Below, piece after piece: positions 16,361 to 25,978 of a DNA stretch of 34,303 bases. A program made the position numbers and the translations under genes. Origin of the DNA: Candidatus Woesearchaeota archaeon. Lineage in GTDB: Archaea > Nanobdellota > Nanobdellia > Woesearchaeales > UBA10216. The stretch is from NCBI GenBank assembly GCA_016935265.1, contig JAFGRH010000022.1:1-34303 (forward strand), given 5' to 3'. Position 1 is the stretch's first letter. Every line of letters begins with the position of its first letter. The notes under the pieces are model-generated. The model searched no databases. It was not told where the DNA came from and saw only the letters and a list, made by a program, of their open reading frames with translations.

Positions 16361-17962
16361 ATGAAAGGCCAGGTGTCTGTTGAGCAGTTAATCCTAACAG
16401 TAGTAATCATGATGATGATTGTGCCTGCAGGCTATGTCTTCTACAAGTATTCCGAGCGCTCAAGCAGGCAGATAGGCGAGTCCCAGCTTGACAGGCTGGG
16501 GCACGAGATAGTAACCGCTGCAGAAAGGACTTACTATATGGGAGAGCCGTCACGAGTAACACTTCAGGGAACGATGCCTGACCACGTAACCTCAGTCAGG
16601 ACATACTCTGAATGGGACAACAGCATTAACGAAATAATATTTACTGTTGAGGTAGAAGGCAGGGAATCTGAGTTTGTCTACCCCTCCCCTGTTAACCTTA
16701 AGGGGCTTTTCATGAAAACAGATGCAAGCCCCGGCACAAAAAAAGTTTACATTGAGGCGTTCAGGGCAGCTGACGGAACTCTTTTCTCTGCAGTGAACTT
16801 CGGAAGCAGGTGCCCGCCCTCAACAGCATACGACCTTGACGGCGACTGCGTAGTGGAGGCATCTGTTTCAAATCCGGATGACCTAAACGAGATTACCGCA
16901 TGCTACGGCAAAGCAAAAACAAACGTAACGTGGGACCCAGACTGGGAAACCTGCTTCTATGCGGACTTCGACGGCAACTGCCTCATAGACTTAAATGACG
17001 GCTTCATACTCGAAAGCCACGACGGAGAAAGCATAGCTGACTGCATCCCTCCCGGAAGCGTGCCGCAGGGCGGCTACTGTGATTTTGATTACGACTGCGT
17101 ATCAGGTCTCTTCTGCTCCGAAGAGGATAATGTCTGCTGCGATGCAGAGTGCGACGGACCCTGCATCAGCTGTGACTGGGCTTCTTTTACAGGAACGTGC
17201 ACTAACCTTCCGCCCGGCCACACAACCAGCGAGTGCAATGTATATAACTGCCCCACCCTTTTATCAGGCTGGGACGGCAATGACTGCGCTGCATACACAA
17301 ACACAAACCCTGCTAAAAATGGCGCATGCAAAGCAGGCGGCTTGTGCAACGACATAGATGACGTCTGCTCAGGAACAGACGTTGTCGCAAAGTGCGGCAG
17401 CGCAGAGTGCAAAAGGCCTGGAACTGACATATGCAGGCAGGGCGACCCGAAGTATTTTGTTGACGACATTAGCGATGTCTGCTACGTAAACAGCGACCCA
17501 AGCGAAGGCACCTGCCCGGGCGGCCAGACCTGTGACAGTACAGGAACCTGTTCAAGTCCTCCTTGCATCGGCCAGCCAGACACCGCTTGGGGAGCAGGAC
17601 CGCTTGGCTGTGACGCTGCAGACCAGCGCTGCTACGACGAGGATTGCGTTACTTGCGGCGGCTGGATGAGCCAGGTAGCCGGAACGTGGTACTGCTGGTA
17701 TCAGGGTGCTTCCGCTGGCATGTCATGCACTGAAACCTGTGCAGCCCATGACGGGCCCACTCCAGGCACCTGCAGCTGGAACACATTAGGCACTTTTTGC
17801 TCGGTTACCAGGCACTTTTGGCCGAGCTGTTCATGCTCGACTACCGGCACATTGCTTGTATACCGAACACCCTCAAACCAGTGTTACCAGAATAGCGGAT
17901 CAACCACAAACTGTGGCTGGAGCAACCCTGACTACTGGCGACAATGCGCCTGCAACAGCTGA
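16361..17962 (+). CDS. Large pilin-like protein with dockerin/EF-hand-like and Cys-rich domains
   Basis: MKGQVSVEQLILTVVIMMMIVPAGYVFYKYSE; YDLDGDCVV...DLNEITACYGK...ADFDGNCLIDLNDGFIL; many Cys-rich repeats. Confidence 0.8.
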   Translation: MKGQVSVEQLILTVVIMMMIVPAGYVFYKYSERSSRQIGESQLDRLGHEIVTAAERTYYMGEPSRVTLQGTMPDHVTSVRTYSEWDNSINEIIFTVEVEGRESEFVYPSPVNLKGLFMKTDASPGTKKVYIEAFRAADGTLFSAVNFGSRCPPSTAYDLDGDCVVEASVSNPDDLNEITACYGKAKTNVTWDPDWETCFYADFDGNCLIDLNDGFILESHDGESIADCIPPGSVPQGGYCDFDYDCVSGLFCSEEDNVCCDAECDGPCISCDWASFTGTCTNLPPGHTTSECNVYNCPTLLSGWDGNDCAAYTNTNPAKNGACKAGGLCNDIDDVCSGTDVVAKCGSAECKRPGTDICRQGDPKYFVDDISDVCYVNSDPSEGTCPGGQTCDSTGTCSSPPCIGQPDTAWGAGPLGCDAADQRCYDEDCVTCGGWMSQVAGTWYCWYQGASAGMSCTETCAAHDGPTPGTCSWNTLGTFCSVTRHFWPSCSCSTTGTLLVYRTPSNQCYQNSGSTTNCGWSNPDYWRQCACNS

Positions 17963-17977
17963 ATAATGAGATAAGCT

Positions 17978-18439
17978 ATGAGCAGAACCATGAAAAAAGC
18001 ACAGGTAGCGACAGAAGCTGCAATCCTAATAACCATCATGACGTTCTTCTTCATAATCTTCCTGCTGGTTGCTTCTAACAGGTACGTCGATATATCCGAG
18101 GGCAAGAGGGACGAGCTTGTCCTTGACCTTGGCTACGTGATAGAGTCTGAGATTGACCTTGCTGCCTCAACCGAATCCGGCTACTACCGCGAGATTGAAC
18201 TTCCTGAAACCCTGCAGGGAATAAACTACTCAATAGAGTTTTACAACTCAACCGAGCTTAAGACAAACTACAGCGTTGTCATCCTGAGAAGCCTTTACTG
18301 GGAGGATGAGGGAGGCTGGCTGCAGAGCTATGAGCACGTAATAAACGTGCCGAGAAACACTTTCGGGACCTTGTGCAAGGGCAAGAACCTTATCCAGCGC
18401 ATTAACCTTACAACAAACCTGACCTGCATCGAGCATTAA
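17978..18439 (+). CDS. Class III signal peptide pilin-like protein
   Basis: MSRTMKKAQVATEAAILITIMTFFFIIFLLVASNRY; N-glycosylation sequons. Confidence 0.75.
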   Translation: MSRTMKKAQVATEAAILITIMTFFFIIFLLVASNRYVDISEGKRDELVLDLGYVIESEIDLAASTESGYYREIELPETLQGINYSIEFYNSTELKTNYSVVILRSLYWEDEGGWLQSYEHVINVPRNTFGTLCKGKNLIQRINLTTNLTCIEH

Positions 18440-18475
18440 CCGAAAGCTTATTAAACGGTAAAAAGGGATATTAGA

Positions 18476-18880
18476 ATGATGAAAAAAGCGCAGACATGGT
18501 CCATGGATGTCCTGTTCGCAGTAGGCATCTTTGTAGCAGGCATTCTTGTCCTTTACTATTTAATAGGCACCGGCGCAGAGTCAGGAATCCCAAGGGAAGT
18601 CGTGGAGGACGGCAAGAAGATTCCTGAGATTCTCAGCACTTCGCAGAACGAGAGCATAGGCTTTTTGCTTGGCGGAAAGGTTAACCAGGACAAGTTGGAG
18701 AACTTTGCCGCAATGGACTATAACGAAACGAAAAAGATTCTTGGCGTGAGCAGCGACTATTGCATCTACTTTGAGGATGATGAGGGCAATGTTGTTAACG
18801 TCTCAGGCAGCGTTATCGGCGTTGGCAGCGGTAAGGGAACCGTAGGGGGGGTAATTTGCGGCAGCGGCGATATCGGCTAG
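18476..18880 (+). CDS. Pilin-like membrane-anchored protein
   Basis: MMKKAQTWSMDVLFAVGIFVAGILVLYYLIG; C-terminal module YFEDDEGNVVNVSGS...GTVGGVICG shared with the next gene. Confidence 0.7.
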   Translation: MMKKAQTWSMDVLFAVGIFVAGILVLYYLIGTGAESGIPREVVEDGKKIPEILSTSQNESIGFLLGGKVNQDKLENFAAMDYNETKKILGVSSDYCIYFEDDEGNVVNVSGSVIGVGSGKGTVGGVICGSGDIG

Positions 18881-18930
18881 CCAAAGATTTATAAATAAGA
18901 AATTATAAGGAAGAATAAAAGAGGTGCTTT

Positions 18931-19308
18931 ATGAAGAAGGCCAGGATAAAAGGTCATGATGACAGCCTTGCTTTGCTTCTTTTCATGCTTTTCCTAGTTT
19001 CTGTGCTTTTCATACTTGACGCAGCAGACAATTCAGAGGAAGTTATCACCTCAGACCAGATTCTGAAAAAGCTTGTTGTAAATGACGCATCTGAAGGCAG
19101 CATCGCCTTTGTCATAAGGGACAGGGTCGACCCTCAAAGGCTCGCTGATTTTGCAAGCAAGGACTACGACCAGATGAAAGAAGAGCTTGGCGTTGATTAC
19201 GACTTCGTGGTTTACTTTGAGGACCAAAGCGGCAACGTTGTACCCTTTGCGGGAAAGTACTGCGTCGGCAGCCCCAAGTCAAGTGTCGGCGGCATCAGCT
19301 GCGGCTAG
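18931..19308 (+). CDS. Membrane-anchored protein, paralog of the preceding gene
   Basis: YFEDQSGNVVPFAGKYCVGSPKSSVGGISCG matches the preceding C-terminal module; one N-terminal TM. Confidence 0.7.
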   Translation: MKKARIKGHDDSLALLLFMLFLVSVLFILDAADNSEEVITSDQILKKLVVNDASEGSIAFVIRDRVDPQRLADFASKDYDQMKEELGVDYDFVVYFEDQSGNVVPFAGKYCVGSPKSSVGGISCG

Positions 19309-19350
19309 CACCACTACTTTTAAATACCCCTTTTCCATATTAGCGGATTA

Positions 19351-19842
19351 ATGGGAAAAAGAGGCTACTTTTTTACTTTGGACGCTTTTATTGCAATGGG
19401 CATACTCGCTGCAGGGCTTGGCGTTTTTTTCCTCTCCCAGCTCTCGGTGGAGGACACAGCCCAGCCTGAGTTCTTCTCTCAGGACATAATAGAAGTATTT
19501 TCAACCACAGACCTCAAGTCAGTTAACAACAGGTATATTGACGAGCACGTAATATCCGGAAACATAACCAACAAGGACAACACCATATTGGAGCAGATAG
19601 GCGAATACTACCACACCGGAAAGATGGGCGAAGCCCAAAACCTTACGATAAACCTCACTTACAACCTCGTTCCAAGCCAGTACAACTTCGAGATATGGTT
19701 TAACGGCGAGCTGCTTCAGAGAAGGGGCGTCCTCACCGACAAAACGCCCGGGCTTTCGTCATCAAAAGCGATGATAACAGGAATAATCAACAGGTCAGTC
19801 TTCTGGGGCCCTTACAAAGCAGAGGTGAGGGTCTGGCAATGA
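19351..19842 (+). CDS. Pilin-like/prepilin-type membrane-anchored protein
   Basis: [32 protein letters not shown]-terminus. Confidence 0.7.
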   Translation: MGKRGYFFTLDAFIAMGILAAGLGVFFLSQLSVEDTAQPEFFSQDIIEVFSTTDLKSVNNRYIDEHVISGNITNKDNTILEQIGEYYHTGKMGEAQNLTINLTYNLVPSQYNFEIWFNGELLQRRGVLTDKTPGLSSSKAMITGIINRSVFWGPYKAEVRVWQ

Positions 19843-21125
19843 ACAAGAAAGGAGTGTTTTTCACAATCGTAGCGGTATTCATAGTCGGAGCACTGGCGCT
19901 TATGGCTTCCTCCAATGTTTTCTACCTTACCACGCACAAGGTTCCTGTAAACACCTTCAGGGTGCAGTCCGCGGACTACCACCTAAAGAATCTTGAAAAC
20001 GTCCATCTTGAAAGGGCAGTCAGGGCGTCCTCCTACGCGGCAATGCACGCGATTTCAATGCACATGAACTGGACAGTGGAAGATTTTCTGGCTGACAAGA
20101 GCGAGTTAGATGCTTACTTCATCGAGCTTCTTCTGAACGGCACGATAGGAGGGAATGTAATAACGGTGCAGGGCGGCCCAAACCTGATGCAGGACGGAAA
20201 CCTTACCTCAAAGCTGATGGAGTTCGAAAACGCCTCCGACAAAATTAATGCGCTAAACGTCACCTTCTGCAAGGACTACGGCTACCTCCGCTCCTCAATA
20301 AAGCTTTACCAGGACAACTACACAGGCCCCTGGAACTTCGGCGTAAACATAACGCTTAACTACACAATGAATGCCACCATAGCTTACTGGTCAAGGCTTG
20401 TAACAATCCCTGTCAGGGTATCCCTAATTGGGCTTGAGGACCCGCTTTACTTCATCAACACAAACCCCAACAACCTCAACCCTCCCCTGCTGCCGGAGTA
20501 CAGGAATTCCTACTCAGCGGAAATAGTGCCGACCAACATAACAAGGTGGAACGCAACATACCTGCGCGAATTCATACTCAGCCCAAGGGCATACCGCACA
20601 TCAAAGGACGCTCCAAGCTTCTTGATGAGGTTTTACAACGACATCTCGCCATCACCTGAGCTCTGCTGCGGCATAGAGTCAGTAATTGACCCTGCAGTCC
20701 TCGACATTGATTTCTACAGCGTATACACTTCTCCTCAGCTCGAGAAAAGCTACATTGACTGGTGCTTCTTCAGCACAGCTTGCCCACCCGACCAGCCAGG
20801 ACAGCTTTGGAACATAACAGACGTGACAAACTACACTGTCGGCGGCTACTGCAACGCCTTCAAGCTCCACTCAGAGGCAGCAGGGCCTGCTTGGTATAAC
20901 GTATCATCATTCGAGCTAAGCCACGGAGTTCCTGGCGATGCTGACGGAGACGGGATTCTTGATGAAAATGACAACTGCCCGCTTGATTCAAACGCTGACC
21001 AGGCAGATACGGACAGCGATGGCGCAGATGGCGTTGGTGACGTATGCGACAACTGCCCGCTTGATTCAAACGCTGACCAGGCAGATACGGACAGCGATGG
21101 CATTGGTGATGTATGCGATATTTGA
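19839..21125 (+). CDS. Membrane-anchored surface protein with C-terminal thrombospondin type 3 Ca-binding repeats
   Basis: ATGA overlap; [86 protein letters not shown]. Confidence 0.8.
   Translation: MNKKGVFFTIVAVFIVGALALMASSNVFYLTTHKVPVNTFRVQSADYHLKNLENVHLERAVRASSYAAMHAISMHMNWTVEDFLADKSELDAYFIELLLNGTIGGNVITVQGGPNLMQDGNLTSKLMEFENASDKINALNVTFCKDYGYLRSSIKLYQDNYTGPWNFGVNITLNYTMNATIAYWSRLVTIPVRVSLIGLEDPLYFINTNPNNLNPPLLPEYRNSYSAEIVPTNITRWNATYLREFILSPRAYRTSKDAPSFLMRFYNDISPSPELCCGIESVIDPAVLDIDFYSVYTSPQLEKSYIDWCFFSTACPPDQPGQLWNITDVTNYTVGGYCNAFKLHSEAAGPAWYNVSSFELSHGVPGDADGDGILDENDNCPLDSNADQADTDSDGADGVGDVCDNCPLDSNADQADTDSDGIGDVCDI
20970..21101 (+). repeat. Tandem 78-bp repeat inside the TSP3 coding region (54-nt identical core)
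   Basis: gacaactgcccgcttgattcaaacgctgaccaggcagatacggacagcgatggc occurs at 20970-21023 and identically at 21048-21101. Confidence 0.9.
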
Positions 21126-21134
21126 GGTGATTCA

Positions 21135-21617
21135 GTGCGCATAGATTACGACTCCATAGCTGATTCTTACGATGAGCTATACCGCTCAGAGCAGCTCAAC
21201 AAGCTCCGCATCATTGCCTCCAAGCTGAAAATAACGCCCAAAACAAAAATCCTTGACATTGGCTCTGGGACAGGTCTTTCAAAAATCCTAGGCGGAAAAA
21301 TAACAGGGCTGGAGCCTTCTGAGAAGCTCCTTAAGAAGTCAAAAATAAGGGCTGTAAGGGGCGCTGCAGAGAGCATCCCTTTTCCAGAAAGAAGCTTTGA
21401 CATCGTAATCTCAGTAACATCTGCTCACAACTTCTCTGACAGGGAAAAGGCAATAGCTGAAATGGCGCGCGTCTCAAAAAAAACTGTGGTGATAAGCGTC
21501 CTTAAGGCATCCCGCTTTTCAGGGCAGATTGAGCGCATAATCCCGAAACATTTAATAATAGAGAGCATCATAACTGAACAGAAGGACAGGATATTTTTTT
21601 GCAGGAAAAAGAGGTAA
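21135..21617 (+). CDS. SAM-dependent class I methyltransferase
   Basis: GTG start; KILDIGSGTGLSKILGG...GLEPSEKLL...AESIPFPERSFDIVISV. Confidence 0.85.
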   Translation: MRIDYDSIADSYDELYRSEQLNKLRIIASKLKITPKTKILDIGSGTGLSKILGGKITGLEPSEKLLKKSKIRAVRGAAESIPFPERSFDIVISVTSAHNFSDREKAIAEMARVSKKTVVISVLKASRFSGQIERIIPKHLIIESIITEQKDRIFFCRKKR

Positions 21618-21618
21618 G

Positions 21619-23301
21619 ATGAGAAAAGCGCAAATGGCTGTCGAGTACACTGCTCTCGTAGTCATTGTTCTCACTATTATTGTCCCCGCCGCATACCTTT
21701 TCTTCTCAGAGTCAGAAGAGGACAGAAAGGAGGCTGAGGCAGAAAAGATTGCGGACTTTGCAAACAATGTCGTTACAGAGGCAGAGCGCTTATACTATAT
21801 GGGGCCCGGAGCAAAGACCACGATAAACGAGAAGCTCCCTGCCGGCGTAAAGGCAGCAAGGGTTGAGTCAGACACTGCGGAAGGGGTTCACCAGCTCGTT
21901 ATCGTAACTGCAGATGACTCTTATGTTTTCAATTCTGTCGTGCCGATTGGCGAGGGCTTCGGGAAAGAATCATACGTCGAGGGCACAACAGACTTAAGGC
22001 TTGAAGTAAAAGAGGGTGCTGACGGAGAAGTCTACACCTGGGCAAGCTTTGAAGAAAAGTGCCTTAATGATGAAGACTGCGGCAAAGACCAGAACTGCGT
22101 TTACGGGGAGTGCGTAAGGTGCGACTGCCCCTGCCGCTACTCAGACAACCACTGTATTTCATGCAACTTCATTGACGACTTCATTGGCGGCTGCGGCTCA
22201 GGCTATAAGTGCGTTTACGGGGAATGCGTTGCCCCTGACGGCACAGTTGCCGTTTACGTTCCGCCTGGTGAAACCCTGCTGTTCTACGACGGCTTTGAGT
22301 CCGGCGGCTTTGACTGCGGACAGTGCCAGGATGCTAACTACAACGCTGATGAGTCATGGTACATCTGGCAGGACTCATCCCACTATGGTCCTGAGGTTGT
22401 GAACTGCATGCCTTCAGAGTTATGCGAGGGCCGTGCAGCCTACCTGCGCGGAGGCATTTCCGGTCCTGGAACGTATACTTGCAACAGCGGCGCCACTTCC
22501 TGCACAGGCATCAGCCACAGGGTAAACACAGAGGGCTACGAGAACATAGAGCTCTCATTTTCCCTTGCAACCGGCGCAGACGCTTTGGACAATCCTTTCC
22601 ATGTCCAGTTTTCAGCGACAGGAGGCGTATGGCAGGACCTTGATGTCATCACATCCCCGCCTTCAACCTACAGCGATGTATTTTCATACTCCCTGCCGGC
22701 TGAATGCGATAACAACTACAATGTCCAGATAAGGTTCTGGCAGAGCGAGACCTATAACATAGAGTTCTCATACATTGACGAAGTCCTCGTCACAGGAACA
22801 ACTTTCTCCGGACCCAGCTGCACAGATGACTGCACAGGCGGCGCAACAGAGTGCACTTCAAACACACATTACAGAGAATGCGGCAATTACGACGCAGACG
22901 CCTGCCTTGAATGGAGCCCAGCCATGACCTGCGCTTCCGGCTTCTGCAACGACCTCACCAACCAGTGCGGCATCCTGAGCGGGACGTGGACTTATAGAGC
23001 TCCAAACGGAGCTTGGCAAGTAAACCTCGTCCAGTCTGCCGGAAATGAGGTTATAGCTGTATTGTTGGAAGATATTGGAATTCCTGGGGCAGCTGTTACG
23101 GGAGATTGGATTGTGAATTTTACTATATCTGGACTGAATGTCATTGGCGAGGCAAATAACAGAGCTGATGCTGAAGTCCCTTCAAACTATGTCCTGAATT
23201 ATGAGGGAACAATAATGTCTGGCATGACATTTATAGATGGGGAATTTGAATATCCTTCGGGTTCTGCAGTTTGGTATCCCACTAATTTCACAAAGAACTG
23301 A
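21619..23301 (+). CDS. Large Cys-rich pilin-like protein
   Basis: MRKAQMAVEYTALVVIVLTIIVPAAYLFFSESEED...EAERLYYMG parallels 16361 (AERTYYMG); Cys-rich segment and a beta-rich jellyroll-like segment. Confidence 0.75.
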   Translation: MRKAQMAVEYTALVVIVLTIIVPAAYLFFSESEEDRKEAEAEKIADFANNVVTEAERLYYMGPGAKTTINEKLPAGVKAARVESDTAEGVHQLVIVTADDSYVFNSVVPIGEGFGKESYVEGTTDLRLEVKEGADGEVYTWASFEEKCLNDEDCGKDQNCVYGECVRCDCPCRYSDNHCISCNFIDDFIGGCGSGYKCVYGECVAPDGTVAVYVPPGETLLFYDGFESGGFDCGQCQDANYNADESWYIWQDSSHYGPEVVNCMPSELCEGRAAYLRGGISGPGTYTCNSGATSCTGISHRVNTEGYENIELSFSLATGADALDNPFHVQFSATGGVWQDLDVITSPPSTYSDVFSYSLPAECDNNYNVQIRFWQSETYNIEFSYIDEVLVTGTTFSGPSCTDDCTGGATECTSNTHYRECGNYDADACLEWSPAMTCASGFCNDLTNQCGILSGTWTYRAPNGAWQVNLVQSAGNEVIAVLLEDIGIPGAAVTGDWIVNFTISGLNVIGEANNRADAEVPSNYVLNYEGTIMSGMTFIDGEFEYPSGSAVWYPTNFTKN

Positions 23302-23303
23302 TT

Positions 23304-25436
23304 CTACCATCCATTGCAAACAAGAACGTCATCTACCATAAACATTGCATCCTTATCTCTGCCAAGAACAATATTGTGCCTGTCTGCCTTTTCTTCAATT
23401 AATTCGATGCTGGTTACTTTCTTTTTCTTGTGCCCGTTGATTATAGTATCATTCAGCCTTATCTCAGGAGCGGTCTTTGCTCCACCGTTGACGTATATCT
23501 GGTGCACAGGGCTGACTCTTAATTTCTTGTTTATTATGAAATACCCTTTCTTGCCCTTTACAGCCTGTATTTCGCTAACTTTGTATTTCCCCCATTTCCT
23601 TGTTTTTTTGCTTAGCCCAAACACTTCATCCCCAACTTTAATCTTTTCAATATTCTTCATTCCCTTATCAGCCATCAGCACTCTGGACCCTTTTATGAAG
23701 CAGCCTACAAGCGCACCCTTATTATGCACAAGCACACCATCAGCAAAGAACGTATGCTCTTTCTCAATCGTTTTCAGGTTGTAAGTCTGCACTCTTCCTT
23801 CTACATACTTTATGCTCGCTATCCTGACCCACTGCTTTGTGAACGTCAGCAGCTTTCCTGAAGTTTGCGTATTCAAATTAAACACTTCATCGCCTATCTC
23901 CAGCTTCAAGACCTGAATTGGCGAGTCTTCCATCGTCTTTTCAGGATTCAGGGATGCCCATCCCTTTCTCCCATCCATCTTTCTTACGAAGACAGGGTGC
24001 TCGTCAGTCAGGCGAAGTAAGCCGTCATTCAGCACGAAATACCCTTCCCTGACCGGCGCTTCCAGCTCCAGCACTCTCGCTTCCCTGACATCATTAGTTT
24101 CAGTATCAAAAGAAATCACCATATCGCCTACTTTCACTTCTTCAATATTCCTCTTCCCTTTAGGAGTGTCAATCTTTGTTCCTGCCGGGAAGCAGCATAC
24201 AGGCGGAGGCGGTGGCGGAGGTGGTGCTGGTGTTGTCGACCTTATCTCTCCTTCTGCTTTCTTTTCCTGCCCTCTTGAGTCTTTTGCTGTTATTGTATAA
24301 TCATAAAGCCCGTCCATTCTTATTATGCTGCTGCCTGTCCAAACGCCGTCTTTCTCTTCAAGAACAATTGGGTCTTCAATGCCTTCTATTTGAATGATAA
24401 CGCTCTCCAGGCTAATGTCATCAGAGGCATTAACTGAAATGCTGAAATTAGTGTAAGACTGAACGTCTATTGTTCTTGGGTTCTCTATATCCTTGATTTC
24501 AATGCCCCCTATCCTATAGCTGGCTATCTCAGGGAAGTTGTCTATCTTGGCTGTGAACTCTCCAAGTTCCTTTATTGTTTCCTGCCCCCTTGAATCGGTT
24601 GCTTTCGCCACTATTGTGTGCAGCCCTTCTTCTTTAGGAGCGTAAATATAATTTCCATTATCCTTCCCTATTGGAGTTTCTTTTCCTTCAGCATTTCTTG
24701 CGTAAACCACTAAGCTTTCCAGCTTAACATCGTCCTTTGCCTCTAACCCATTGATTGTTACATTGTCGCCAACATAAACGCTCTCGGGAAGAGTTCCATT
24801 GTAGCTTATTTCAGGCTTGTTGTCTCTTACAGAACTAAAGGTGTCTAATTCCTCAACAGTTTTCTGGCTTCCTGTATCTGTTGCTTCTGCTATTATCTTA
24901 TGGTCGCCTTCTACTTCAGGGCCGTATGTTGCTTCGTACGAGCCATTTTTATTTTTCAGGGTGAGGTTTTCCCTGCCTTCAGGCGTGTTAACATAAGCAA
25001 TAACCTCTTCAATGCCTTTGTCGTCTGTTGCTTTGAAAGTAACCGTAACGTTATCTCCTATGTACACCATATTAGGAACATTATCCTCATAGATTATCCT
25101 TGGCTTCTCATCTACCGGCTCAGGAGTGGTTGTCGTTGGCGTTGTTGTAGTCGGTGTTGTTGTCGTTGGCGTGGTTGGCTTAGTGGTTGTTGGAGTGGTA
25201 GTGGTTGGGGTAGTGGTAGGATTATTGCAATTACAGCCGGCAATAGCAAGCAAAGTAACTAGAGCTGCGGACAAATACGCCATCTTAAGAGGGCTGTAAG
25301 ACCTTCCCGCAGGAAGCTCAGCAGCACTCGGCGCTGCAGCCAAATAATCATCTATGCTAGCCCCGCCTCTGCTCTCTCCCTGATTATCTATTGCGCGCTG
25401 GTCATACAAGTTCCTTTGAAACGGCCTGTCAGTCAT
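23304..25436 (-). CDS. Lipoprotein-like surface protein: Thr/Pro linker, Ig-like repeats, polyproline, tandem Hint domains
   Basis: ALVTLLAIAGCNCNNP lipobox-like; TTTPTTTT linker; repeated VYIGDNVTV...ATDD modules; PPPPPPPP; Hint 1 CFPAGTKI...LTDEHPVFV...HTFFADGVLVHNKG; Hint 2 CFIKGSRVL...VSPVHQIYV...FMVDDVLVCNGW-stop. ATG 25436 preferred over GTG 25445. Confidence 0.82.
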   Translation of the reverse strand: MTDRPFQRNLYDQRAIDNQGESRGGASIDDYLAAAPSAAELPAGRSYSPLKMAYLSAALVTLLAIAGCNCNNPTTTPTTTTPTTTKPTTPTTTTPTTTTPTTTTPEPVDEKPRIIYEDNVPNMVYIGDNVTVTFKATDDKGIEEVIAYVNTPEGRENLTLKNKNGSYEATYGPEVEGDHKIIAEATDTGSQKTVEELDTFSSVRDNKPEISYNGTLPESVYVGDNVTINGLEAKDDVKLESLVVYARNAEGKETPIGKDNGNYIYAPKEEGLHTIVAKATDSRGQETIKELGEFTAKIDNFPEIASYRIGGIEIKDIENPRTIDVQSYTNFSISVNASDDISLESVIIQIEGIEDPIVLEEKDGVWTGSSIIRMDGLYDYTITAKDSRGQEKKAEGEIRSTTPAPPPPPPPPVCCFPAGTKIDTPKGKRNIEEVKVGDMVISFDTETNDVREARVLELEAPVREGYFVLNDGLLRLTDEHPVFVRKMDGRKGWASLNPEKTMEDSPIQVLKLEIGDEVFNLNTQTSGKLLTFTKQWVRIASIKYVEGRVQTYNLKTIEKEHTFFADGVLVHNKGALVGCFIKGSRVLMADKGMKNIEKIKVGDEVFGLSKKTRKWGKYKVSEIQAVKGKKGYFIINKKLRVSPVHQIYVNGGAKTAPEIRLNDTIINGHKKKKVTSIELIEEKADRHNIVLGRDKDAMFMVDDVLVCNGW

Positions 25437-25561
25437 AATGAGCACTCCAGAAGAAACTACTATATAAATATTTCGATTTTGTCACTATGGGTGAGTGGTT
25501 AAAATAGAATTGTGATTGCCTCAACAAAAACTTTATAAAAAACCCTTCCGTAAATATTTGC

Positions 25562-25978
25562 ATGGCTGTAGCTGACATTCAGAAAATCAACTCCCTCGCG
25601 CAGGAGATGCTCCGCAACAACATAGTCGCGACTTCTGAGGAGGCATTTGCAAAGGCAGAAAGCATACTAAACAAGACAGCAGACGTAAAGCCGCTGGAAG
25701 AGAACGAAACCATCATCCAGCTGCAAAAAAACATCCGCTCGCTGCAGTTTGCGCTGAACGATGCCATAAAAGAGCTGGCTGAAACAAAGAAGAAAATGGA
25801 AGGCCTTTCCTACGACATAAAAGAGCTCCAGAAGAGGCCAAAAGCCCCTGCTCCTGAAGTCCAGACAACCATCAGTGAGCCAGTGAAGGAAGAGCCCAAA
25901 AAGCAGACCATAAAGGGGCAGACCTTCTCCCAGGAGGATGTTTCCATTGAGAAGGTTTTCTACTCAGGGAAAAAATGA
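25562..25978 (+). CDS. Coiled-coil hypothetical protein
   Basis: MAVADIQKINSLAQEMLRNNIVATSEEAFAKAESILNK; downstream coiled coil; TATA-like ctttataaaa upstream. Confidence 0.7.
   Translation: MAVADIQKINSLAQEMLRNNIVATSEEAFAKAESILNKTADVKPLEENETIIQLQKNIRSLQFALNDAIKELAETKKKMEGLSYDIKELQKRPKAPAPEVQTTISEPVKEEPKKQTIKGQTFSQEDVSIEKVFYSGKK

Noticed and set aside
24900-25262. 120-aa plus-strand ORF antisense to the Hint protein
   Set aside because: Created by the reverse complement of the Thr/Pro repeat codons.
25485-25540. tRNA-like string gggtgagtggttaaaatag
   Set aside because: No matching 3' half, no T-arm, no acceptor complement within a reasonable distance.
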